A stretch of 14,450 bases of DNA from Planctomycetes bacterium RIFCSPHIGHO2_12_FULL_52_36 (GTDB lineage: Bacteria; Planctomycetota; Brocadiia; Brocadiales; Bathyanammoxibiaceae): positions 1 through 14,450 of the forward strand of contig MHYW01000128.1 in the NCBI GenBank assembly GCA_001828545.1. The letters are read 5' to 3'. The notes below the pieces were generated by a model. The model saw nothing but the letters and a program-made list of their open reading frames with translations, did no database searches and was not told the origin of the DNA. Positions within the stretch are counted from its first letter, which is position 1. The number at the start of each line of letters is the position of its first letter. The translations under genes were made by a program, and so were the position numbers. Shown here piece by piece: positions 1 through 5,690 of the stretch.

Positions 1-531
1 ACCTGCGGTAGATGTCGTCTGACCCACTGAAAAGACCTTGTTATCATGGACAGTCATGCCCCACGCAGAATCCCACCCATCTCCCTCACGGTCGTAGTTG
101 TCCTCCCAGAGTAGTTTCCCATTCTTGGCATTATACGCCCTGACAGTGAAAGCAGTATCGCCTGCGACTGTAGCAGTATAACCGTTCACAAAGACCTTGT
201 TGCCATCAACGACTACGTCACTTGCAGAATCCCACCCGTCTCCCTCACGGTCATAATAGCTCTCCCAAAGTAGCGCACCATTCTTGGCATTATACGCCTT
301 AACGGAGAAGGCACCGCTACCTGCGGTAGTCTCTGATTCACCAACTGCAAAGACCCTATCGCCCTTAACGGCCACGCTCCCTGCCATATCCCACAGATCC
401 CCCTCCCTGTCAGAGTTGTCCTGCCATAGGAGGGTTACATCCCGAAGCAAGGGCCATGTACCCGTTGCAACTAGGACTGAGGATAGGAGTAAAAATGACA
501 GACTTAATGCTAGACTCAGGACCGGTTTCAT
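1..531 (-). CDS. Exported beta-propeller (PQQ-like) repeat protein, 5' part only
   Basis: The gene reads leftward from ATG at 531 and is open to the window edge (177 codons, no stop). The first ~24 residues (Met-Lys-Pro, then a Leu/Ser/Val-rich stretch ending near Ala-Thr-Gly) look like a Sec signal peptide, so the product is probably periplasmic or extracellular. After it come tandem units with a 53-residue period containing AYNAKNG.LLWE, YDREGDGWDSA and a NKVF..G strand. This is the pattern of PQQ-like beta-propeller blades. The DREGDGWD loop is acidic and might bind a cation (inference). DNA identity is retained at 159-bp spacing, for example at 121 and 280, so the array expanded recently and probably continues outside the window. 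A strong ribosome site (AAAGGAGG, about 542-549) lies 10 nt upstream. Function is unknown; no catalytic residue is visible. Confidence 0.8.
   Translation of the reverse strand, partial: MKPVLSLALSLSFLLLSSVLVATGTWPLLRDVTLLWQDNSDREGDLWDMAGSVAVKGDRVFAVGESETTAGSGAFSVKAYNAKNGALLWESYYDREGDGWDSASDVVVDGNKVFVNGYTATVAGDTAFTVRAYNAKNGKLLWEDNYDREGDGWDSAWGMTVHDNKVFSVGQTTSTAG
81..329 (-). repeat. 159-bp tandem coding repeat (53-aa propeller blade)
   Basis: Near-identical blocks recur at multiples of 159 bp: the block starting at 121 recurs at 280, the block at about 81 recurs at about 240, and the block at 2 recurs at 320 (two periods). The period equals 53 codons, so the repeats are blades of the exported protein. 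Confidence 0.8.
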
Positions 532-576
532 GTAGCTCGTCCCTCCTTTCAGGTAAACTGAGGGGTTGTTTGGAAG

Positions 577-592
577 CCACCATTTGTGGTGG
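577..592. other. Hairpin in the 5' leader of the propeller gene
   Basis: CCACCA (577-582) and TGGTGG (587-592) form a perfect 6-bp stem with a TTTG loop. It lies about 30 nt upstream of the ribosome site of the minus-strand propeller gene. A role in translation or mRNA stability is possible but not shown. The rest of 532-805 has no gene that I can support. Confidence 0.4.
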
Positions 593-756
593 AAAAGCAC
601 CATTTTATGGGGGCACTGTTAGAAATCAATCTTTAAGTTGCAGTCTCCAATCTAGTATAAGATACTACCAATAAGAAACTTACGTATTCTGAACATTAAT
701 ACATAGCATGTTTTAAAACCAAGAAACCTCCTTTGTGCCAATGCCGGGAAGAAATG

Positions 757-773
757 AGCAAGTGTTATGCCAA
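757..773 (-). promoter_or_regulatory. Sigma-54 (-24/-12) promoter for the propeller gene
   Basis: On the minus strand the sequence is TTGGCATAACACTTGCT. It matches the sigma-54 consensus YTGGCACG-N4-TTGCW at the TGGCA and TTGCT blocks, with the required 10 bp between GG and GC. Only the less conserved CG is changed, to TA. It starts 33 nt after the rnr stop and points at the propeller gene. The predicted transcript start is near 746, giving a leader of about 215 nt. If real, expression needs an enhancer-binding activator; I did not identify its site. Confidence 0.6.
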
Positions 774-805
774 CAGTAAAGGGATTTGCCATAGGGTCAG
801 TGGGA

Positions 806-2941
806 TTACGCCAGGATAAAATCTGCCTCTCTCTTAAAGAAGTCTATGTGGTCAATCTTGACCCTGAGCTCCTGGCCGACACGGAAGACCCGGCCCCTGC
901 GGTTACCTACCATGGCCATCCGCTTCCTGTCCAGTTTGTAGAAGTCGTCTACAAGGTTGCGGACGTGTACGAGGCCGTCCAGCAGGAGGTCTTTTAGCTG
1001 TACGAATAGCCCGAACTCCTCCACCCCGGTAATGACCCCCTCCATTACCTCCCCAATCCTGCCCTCCAGGTGACGGAGGAGCTTCAGTTTAGTAATCTCT
1101 CGCTCCGCCTCATCCGCCCGCCTTTCCGTAAAGGAACAGTGTTCGGCCAGGTCTGCCAGGCCGCCAGAGGTAAATTCATAACTCTCCCTTATCTCCCCGG
1201 GCTTCCGTCTCTCCAGCAGGTAGTGGTCCAGCATCCTGTGTACGAAGAGGTCTGGGTACCGTCTTATTGGTGAGGTGAAATGGGTGTAATAGTCCATGGC
1301 GAGGGCGAAGTGGGGGCCCCATTTGTCAGAGTATTGGGCCTTCTTGAGGGAGCGGAGGAGGGCCAGGTTCACCTGATAGGCCTCGGGTCTGCCAGCTACC
1401 CGTTTTAACAGGTCCTGGATATGCCGCCTCTTGAAGGGGTCCAGCTTCACCTGTTCCAGCTCCTTTATGAATTCGGCAAAATTCCTCATCTCCTCTTCCT
1501 CTGGCTTTGGATGGATACGGGAGAAATAGGGGATGTCTTTCTCGTGCATGAACCTGGCCACTGCCCCATTGGCCGCCAGCATAAACTCCTCAATAAGCTT
1601 GTGGGAGACGTCCCTCTCTACCTTCTCCACCCCCGCCACCCTGCCCGTTTCGTCCAGCCTCAAGGACACCTCCGGGAGGTCCAGCTCCAGTGCCCCATCC
1701 TCTACCCTCCTGGCCCATAGTTTCTGGGCTAACTCCGCCATCTGGTAGAGTAAGTCCCTCACCTCCTCCTGGACCTCGGAGGAGGCCGCTTTATCCTTTG
1801 TAAGGATTTTGCTGGCCTCCTTGTAAGTAAGCCTCTTGGTCACCCTGATAACGGAGTGCCTAATCTCGGAGGAGACGAGCGTCCCCTGGGGGGTATAGAA
1901 CAGGAAGACCGTCTTGGTTAGCCTATCCACCCCCTCCTTCAGACTGCAGATGCCTGCCGACAGGGGTTCGGGGAGCATTGGGATGACCTCCCCTGGGAAA
2001 TAGACGCTGGTGCCTCGCTTGGAACCCTCCAGGTCCGTGGCCGAGCCAGGTCTGACGTAGTGGGCCACGTCGGCTATGTGTACCCCCAGTTTCAGGTGCC
2101 CCCGCCCCAATCTCTCCAGGGAGACGGCATCGTCAAAGTCCTTGGCGTCTTCAGGGTCAATGGTAATCGTCAACTTGTCCCTGAGGTCTAATCTCCCCCT
2201 GATGTCCTCTTCTTTTACCTCCTGGGGCGCAGCCCTTGTCTCTTCTTCTACTCCTGGACTGAACTTATTGGGAAGCCGGTACTGATACACTACGGAGACG
2301 GTATCCACCCATGGGTCGCCATCCTCTCCCAGCACCTCCACTATCATCCCTTCAGGGGCGAGGTGTCGGGAGGGCCACTGGGTTAGCTTGACTATGACCT
2401 TTTGCCCTGGTCGTGCCCCGGCGGAGTCCTCTTCTGCCACGTAGATGTCCTTGAAGAGGCAGGAGTCATCAGGGGCTACAAAGCCCAGGCGGCGGGTATG
2501 CTGATAGGCGCCTATAACGGTCTCATTAACGTGTTCCAGTACGTTGACTATCTGCCCTGAGGCGGCCCGCTTCCGTCCGCGGCGTCTAGAGGGCATCCCC
2601 ATAGGAAGCCTTGCCACCACAAGGTCCTTGTGCATGGCCTGGCCCATATCCTCTTCTTCTATGTAGACCTCCGGGTAGCCCTCCTTCACTGGCTCTACGA
2701 TGCCATAACCCCTTGGTCTGCAACGTAGCCTCCCCACTACAAGGTGTACCTTTTCGGGGATGGCGTACTGCTTTTGTTTTATCTGGACTATCTCACCGAG
2801 GAACTCAAGCTGGCGGAGGAGTTTTTGAAAACCCTCAGACTCCTCCGCTGATGTGCCAAAGTGTTCCGCCAGCTCTGTCGCATTCATAGGGCTGTAGCGG
2901 CGGCTGCGGAGGAACTTGACTAGGTCTTTTGCGTCAACCAT
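806..2941 (-). CDS. rnr: Ribonuclease R (RNase II/RNB family 3'-5' exoribonuclease)
   Basis: The 711-residue product hydrolyses RNA processively from the 3' end and in this family can degrade structured RNA. Domains in order are an N-terminal winged-helix-like segment (about 1-60), cold-shock/OB folds (about 65-215), the RNB catalytic domain (about 250-580) and a C-terminal S1 domain (about 627-711). The catalytic Asp cluster reads DPEDAKDFDD (D262, D268, D270, D271). The family motif FTSPIRRYPDL is at 555-565. It is shorter than E. coli RNase R (813 aa) and lacks the Lys-rich tail. It is the last gene of the miaA - gcvH-like - HD nuclease - rnr series, 83 bp after the HD gene. No Shine-Dalgarno precedes the ATG; a long inverted repeat ends about 13 nt upstream instead. 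The function call is firm. Confidence 0.95.
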   Translation of the reverse strand: MVDAKDLVKFLRSRRYSPMNATELAEHFGTSAEESEGFQKLLRQLEFLGEIVQIKQKQYAIPEKVHLVVGRLRCRPRGYGIVEPVKEGYPEVYIEEEDMGQAMHKDLVVARLPMGMPSRRRGRKRAASGQIVNVLEHVNETVIGAYQHTRRLGFVAPDDSCLFKDIYVAEEDSAGARPGQKVIVKLTQWPSRHLAPEGMIVEVLGEDGDPWVDTVSVVYQYRLPNKFSPGVEEETRAAPQEVKEEDIRGRLDLRDKLTITIDPEDAKDFDDAVSLERLGRGHLKLGVHIADVAHYVRPGSATDLEGSKRGTSVYFPGEVIPMLPEPLSAGICSLKEGVDRLTKTVFLFYTPQGTLVSSEIRHSVIRVTKRLTYKEASKILTKDKAASSEVQEEVRDLLYQMAELAQKLWARRVEDGALELDLPEVSLRLDETGRVAGVEKVERDVSHKLIEEFMLAANGAVARFMHEKDIPYFSRIHPKPEEEEMRNFAEFIKELEQVKLDPFKRRHIQDLLKRVAGRPEAYQVNLALLRSLKKAQYSDKWGPHFALAMDYYTHFTSPIRRYPDLFVHRMLDHYLLERRKPGEIRESYEFTSGGLADLAEHCSFTERRADEAEREITKLKLLRHLEGRIGEVMEGVITGVEEFGLFVQLKDLLLDGLVHVRNLVDDFYKLDRKRMAMVGNRRGRVFRVGQELRVKIDHIDFFKREADFILA

Positions 2942-2954
2942 GAGGTAAGTAACA

Positions 2955-3029
2955 AGTAGCCAGTAGTCAGTAGCCAGTAGCTAGGAAAGAATTCAACCCC
3001 TAGCTACTAACCACTAGCTACTAGCTACT
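2955..3029. repeat. Long imperfect inverted repeat of AGTAGCY units
   Basis: Arms at 2955-2985 and 2999-3029 (31 nt each) pair at 25 of 31 positions. All six mismatches are transitions, so many would be G-U pairs in RNA. Each arm is itself built of 7-8-nt units such as CAGTAGC and TAGTAGC. The loop is 13 nt. The element fills the gap between the HD nuclease and rnr genes and supplies the HD gene's TAG stop (3025-3027). It could act as a processing or stability hairpin between the two cistrons, but it looks more like a mobile or expanding repeat. Confidence 0.8.
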
Positions 3030-3978
3030 TATTGCCCTTTTTATAAAGATGGATATCACCGAACATCTTTTGCCTGGCTGTCCAATGACTCTCAGGGTCT
3101 CTGTCCTCAGCAACGGCCCTCTGGTAGCCCTGGAGCTTGGCGTCCAGGTTGTCCAGGTGATGCACGGCCAGGGCCTCTGCCATCATTGGCAGCCTGGGGG
3201 AATTGTAATCCGTCTCGCCGTGGTGGCTCAGGATTATGTGCCTGAGGAGGTCCAGGCGTTCCTGTGGGAACCCCTTTATCTGGATAGCCTTTTCTTCCAC
3301 CATGAGCACCCCGGATATCAGGTGGCCTACTAGCCTTCCATGGTCTGTGTAAGAGAAACCACTCTGATAGGAGAGTTCCCGAAGTTTGCCTATGTCGTGT
3401 AATATGGCCCCCGCCACCAGGAGGTCTCTATCCAGGATGGGGTAGAGTTTAGAGGTCTGGAGGGCAAGCCTCGCCACTGCCACGGTGTGCTCCAGCAGTC
3501 CCCCCAGGTAGGCGTGGTGGTAGCTGGTGGAGGCCGGACCAATGCACAATTTACGCACAAATTCCTCGTCCCTTAGAAAGAGTTTGAGGAGTTGGGAGAT
3601 ATAGGGGTCAGTAAGGCCGTTCACTATATCTTCCAGTTCGGATTGGAGTACCCTTGGGTCCTCCTTGCTCCAGGGGAAGAGGTCCTCCAGGTTAAAGAAG
3701 AGTTCTTCCCTGCTGAAGTTCTTTATCTCTAACTGAGTGGCATTCTTGTACTGCCCCACGACCCCCTGGACTCTGAGTAACCCTTCCTTCCCAAAGGAGT
3801 CTATCTGTCCCTGGCTGACGTCCCACATGACGGCCGGGAGGGTACCAGATTTATCGGCCAGTTGGGCCTGGATGGAGAGTTTTCCGTTACCGTAGGGGCG
3901 GATTTCTCTACTATTCAGGCGAAACACCGTATCTACCTGTTCCCCAAGCCTGAGCTCGGAGATATACCGCCTTACCAT
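3025..3978 (-). CDS. OB-fold/HD-domain 3'-5' exoribonuclease, YhaM-like
   Basis: The 317-residue protein has an N-terminal OB-fold nucleic-acid-binding domain (about 10-90) and a metal-dependent HD phosphohydrolase domain (about 150-285). Metal ligands visible are H164 (GLLEHT), H194-D195 (ILHDIGK), the HH of LSHHG at 252-253, and Asp in HHLDNLDA near 276-279. This two-domain layout and length are those of Bacillus YhaM/CbfI, which trims RNA (and ssDNA in vitro) from the 3' end. Its position before rnr fits a role in RNA turnover. The ATG lies 20 bp after the gcvH-like gene, so the two are probably co-transcribed; its ribosome site is weak. The C-terminus ends in a Lys-rich tail (KKGNK) whose stop comes from the following repeat, so the original terminus may have been replaced. 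An HD hydrolase of another substrate is the main alternative. Confidence 0.85.
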   Translation of the reverse strand: MVRRYISELRLGEQVDTVFRLNSREIRPYGNGKLSIQAQLADKSGTLPAVMWDVSQGQIDSFGKEGLLRVQGVVGQYKNATQLEIKNFSREELFFNLEDLFPWSKEDPRVLQSELEDIVNGLTDPYISQLLKLFLRDEEFVRKLCIGPASTSYHHAYLGGLLEHTVAVARLALQTSKLYPILDRDLLVAGAILHDIGKLRELSYQSGFSYTDHGRLVGHLISGVLMVEEKAIQIKGFPQERLDLLRHIILSHHGETDYNSPRLPMMAEALAVHHLDNLDAKLQGYQRAVAEDRDPESHWTARQKMFGDIHLYKKGNK

Positions 3979-3998
3979 CTTTTCTATTTTAGCCTTTT

Positions 3999-4403
3999 CT
4001 ACTTTAGCTCCCGCTTTATCTTAAAGATTTGGGCCTCGTACTCATCGGCGCTCAACAGATTATCCTGGGGGAGGGGGCTGGTTAATCTTAACTTTACCAG
4101 CCATCCCCTGATGTATGGGTCCCTGGTTATAAGGTCCAAATCCTTATACAAGGCATTATTGACCTCCACTACCTCCCCTTCTATAGGGGTCATTATCTCG
4201 TGGAGGGCATTTGTAGTCTCCACGTCCCCGAAGGCCATGCCCGTCAGGAGTGCATCCCCTTTGTCCGGGAGGGATAGGTCAATTATCTTTCCCAATCCCT
4301 CCAGGGCCAGTTCTGTCAGGCCAATTATGGCGGTGCGGCCCTTCACCCTCACCCACTCATGGGTGGGCGTATACTTTAGGTCCTTGGGCAATGTATATGG
4401 CAT
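3999..4403 (-). CDS. GcvH-like protein lacking the lipoyl-lysine
   Basis: The 134-residue product has the fold and length of glycine cleavage H protein. It keeps the N-terminal THEWVRV motif, the GLGKIIDLSLPDKGD region and the GEVVEVN hairpin strand. In true GcvH the motif ESVKA carries the lysine that receives lipoate. Here the aligned residues are ETTNA, with Asn65 (codon AAT) at the lysine position, so it should not be lipoylated or carry a methylamine group. No gcvT, gcvP or lipoate ligase gene is nearby; the neighbours are RNA enzymes. I therefore do not assign glycine cleavage and leave the symbol empty. ATG at 4403 is chosen because it starts at the usual family N-terminus; a TTG at 4424 is possible. 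A scaffold or regulatory role is only a guess. Confidence 0.8.
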   Translation of the reverse strand: MPYTLPKDLKYTPTHEWVRVKGRTAIIGLTELALEGLGKIIDLSLPDKGDALLTGMAFGDVETTNALHEIMTPIEGEVVEVNNALYKDLDLITRDPYIRGWLVKLRLTSPLPQDNLLSADEYEAQIFKIKRELK

Positions 4404-4482
4404 CCGTCGGCTATCGGTAATCAACTATTTGCAATCGGCCAGCATTATATATACACTCTGGGGCCGAGACCTGAACTAGGGA

Positions 4483-4511
4483 AATCTAACAAAATCCCCC
4501 CTGGAGGTCAA
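4483..4511 (-). promoter_or_regulatory. Possible sigma-70 promoter for the gcvH-like/HD/rnr genes
   Basis: On the minus strand TTGACC (4506-4511) and TAGATT (4483-4488) are separated by 17 bp. The -35 box overlaps the miaA stop codon. A second AT-rich -10-like box lies at 4443-4448 but has no good -35. The genes may also be read through from miaA. Confidence 0.4.
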
Positions 4512-5461
4512 GGATATAAAATCTCCATGGCCCTTTTGGCCGCCTCTTCTGACCCTTCCTCCTCTATCTCCAACCGCACGGCCCCAGTAAAACTCCTGAA
4601 CCAGGTCATCTGCCTCTTGGCGAAACGACGGGTGTTCCTCTTTACCAGTCCTTTTGCCTCTGATAAGGTCATCCTACCCCCCAGGTATTCTATCACTTCT
4701 GCGTAACCCAGGGCCTCTCTAGCCTGACGGCCAAGACCCAGGGGATGGGCCGTGAGCCGCCGTACCTCTTCCACTAACCCCTCCTGAAACATCCTTTCTA
4801 CCCTTTCCTCTATCCGCTGGTATAGTTCCCTCCTGTCCAGGGAGAGGATGACCATTAAGGTGGCCGGGACGCTTGAACCTTTGAACCCTTGAACCTTTGA
4901 GCTGTAGTGCCCTCCCCACTCCTGTTGCCAGGAGGATATGGGGTGGCCTGTCTTCTGATAAACTTCCAGTGCCCGTACTACCCGTCGTAAATCACCCTTT
5001 TGTATCTGTTGCGCAGAGGCAGGGTCTACCTCTGCCAGTACGCCGTGGAGGTAGTGGACACCCTTCTCTCTGGCCACACCCTCCAGCTCCTGCCTTATCC
5101 CCCAGTCTGCCCCTGGCCCTTTAAACAACCCCTCTGTCAGGGCCTTTATGTAGAGGGCAGTCCCCCCCACCACCAGGGATTCTTTTCCTTCTGACTCCAG
5201 CCCCCGGATAATCTCTGCCGCATCCTGGACATAACGCCCTACACTGTATCCGCCTGAGGCGGACCAGGGGTCCAGTATATCTATGAGATGGTGGGGTATT
5301 TCACGTCTTGTCTCCAGGGAGGGTTTGGCTGTGCCGATGTCCATGCCGCGATAAATCTGCATGGAGTCTGCAGAGACAATCTCTGCACCTGCCTGACGGG
5401 CAATCTGGATGGCTACACTACTCTTACCGACAGCTGTGGGGCCAGTGAGGATCTTCAACAT
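4508..5461 (-). CDS. miaA: tRNA dimethylallyltransferase
   Basis: The 317-residue enzyme transfers a dimethylallyl group from DMAPP to N6 of A37 in tRNAs that read UNN codons. Visible motifs are the P-loop GPTAVGKS (7-14), ADSMQIYRGMDIGTAKP (31-47), the VVGGTALYIKAL block (97-108) and the C-terminal KRNTRRFAKRQMTWFR tRNA-binding segment. Two stretches are not expected in the family and coincide with DNA repeats: SASGG (68-71 region, a family B 15-mer at 5249-5263) and SSKVQGFKGSS (about 187-197, an 8-bp tandem repeat at 4872-4900). Both keep the frame and avoid the catalytic motifs, so the enzyme is probably active. It is the first gene of the leftward series and is divergent from the helicase-nuclease genes. 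The ATG lacks a clear ribosome site. Confidence 0.95.
   Translation of the reverse strand: MLKILTGPTAVGKSSVAIQIARQAGAEIVSADSMQIYRGMDIGTAKPSLETRREIPHHLIDILDPWSASGGYSVGRYVQDAAEIIRGLESEGKESLVVGGTALYIKALTEGLFKGPGADWGIRQELEGVAREKGVHYLHGVLAEVDPASAQQIQKGDLRRVVRALEVYQKTGHPISSWQQEWGGHYSSKVQGFKGSSVPATLMVILSLDRRELYQRIEERVERMFQEGLVEEVRRLTAHPLGLGRQAREALGYAEVIEYLGGRMTLSEAKGLVKRNTRRFAKRQMTWFRSFTGAVRLEIEEEGSEEAAKRAMEILYP
4872..4900 (-). repeat. 8-bp tandem repeat GTTCAA(A/G)G inside miaA
   Basis: On the minus strand about 3.6 units of GTTCAA(A/G)G run in tandem. They encode SSKVQGFKGSS of MiaA, a region that in typical MiaA is a short linker before the LDRRELYQRI helix. The frame is kept. Confidence 0.8.
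5249..5263 (-). repeat. Family B 15-mer palindrome in miaA
   Basis: TCCGCCTCAGGCGGA on the minus strand, read as Ser-Ala-Ser-Gly-Gly in MiaA between DPW and YSVGRY. Exactly five codons long, so insertion preserves the frame. In this orientation the centre reads TCA; the opposite orientation in the same phase would give TGA. Confidence 0.75.
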
Positions 5462-5467
5462 ATAGAA

Positions 5468-5496
5468 AGGATATTACTGAACCTTAAAAGAGTCAA
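5468..5496 (-). promoter_or_regulatory. Possible sigma-70 promoter of miaA
   Basis: On the minus strand TTGACT (5491-5496) and TATCCT (5468-5473) are 17 bp apart. Only 6 nt separate the -10 box from the miaA ATG, so transcription would begin at or next to the start codon. That fits the absence of a ribosome site, but the -10 box is only 4/6. Confidence 0.35.
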
Positions 5497-5509
5497 GGGG
5501 GGCAAGTAA

Positions 5510-5535
5510 GTAGGGCGTATTGCGATACGCCCTTA
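5510..5535. repeat. Degenerate family A palindrome between divergent genes
   Basis: AGGGCGTAT (5512-5520) and ATACGCCCT (5525-5533) form a perfect 9-bp stem with a TGCG loop. It is one G shorter per arm than the other family A copies. It lies between the divergent promoters of miaA and the AddB-like gene. Confidence 0.75.
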
Positions 5536-5561
5536 TCACTCCTTGAGAGGCCAGAAATCCC

Positions 5562-5590
5562 TTGACAACTGGCCTGGGCCGGGAAATAAT
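5562..5590 (+). promoter_or_regulatory. Sigma-70 promoter for the helicase-nuclease genes
   Basis: TTGACA (5562-5567) is followed after 17 bp by AATAAT (5585-5590), a 6/6 and 5/6 match to consensus. The TTG of the -35 box is also the first codon of the longest open frame, which argues that translation starts further downstream. Confidence 0.6.
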
Positions 5591-5660
5591 CCCCAAAGAA
5601 CATTATTGTTTGCACTTGGGCCTTCGGCTTTCAGGTCTTGACCAACGGCCGATAGCTAGG

Positions 5661-5675
5661 TCCGCCTCAGGCGGA
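5661..5675 (+). repeat. Family B 15-mer palindrome in the addB-like leader
   Basis: TCCGCCTCAGGCGGA lies between the promoter and the preferred GTG start. It happens to be in phase with the downstream gene and would read Ser-Ala-Ser-Gly-Gly if translation began earlier. Confidence 0.75.
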
Positions 5676-5690
5676 ATTTTAGGAATTTTG

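Noticed and set aside
3999..4403. Glycine cleavage H protein (gcvH) as a functional assignment
   Set aside because: The lipoyl-lysine is Asn and no other glycine-cleavage gene is nearby. The family relation is kept, the function is not.
3862..4479. 205-codon open frame on the plus strand
   Set aside because: It lies opposite the HD nuclease and gcvH-like genes, which have clear family motifs. Its translation shows no recognisable domain.
5562..5690. Translation of the AddB-like gene from TTG 5562
   Set aside because: That TTG belongs to a TTGACA-17-AATAAT promoter, and the extra 43 residues precede the usual AddB N-terminus. GTG 5691 has a nearby AGGA. The in-phase SASGG at 5661 is a weak counter-argument (one chance in three).
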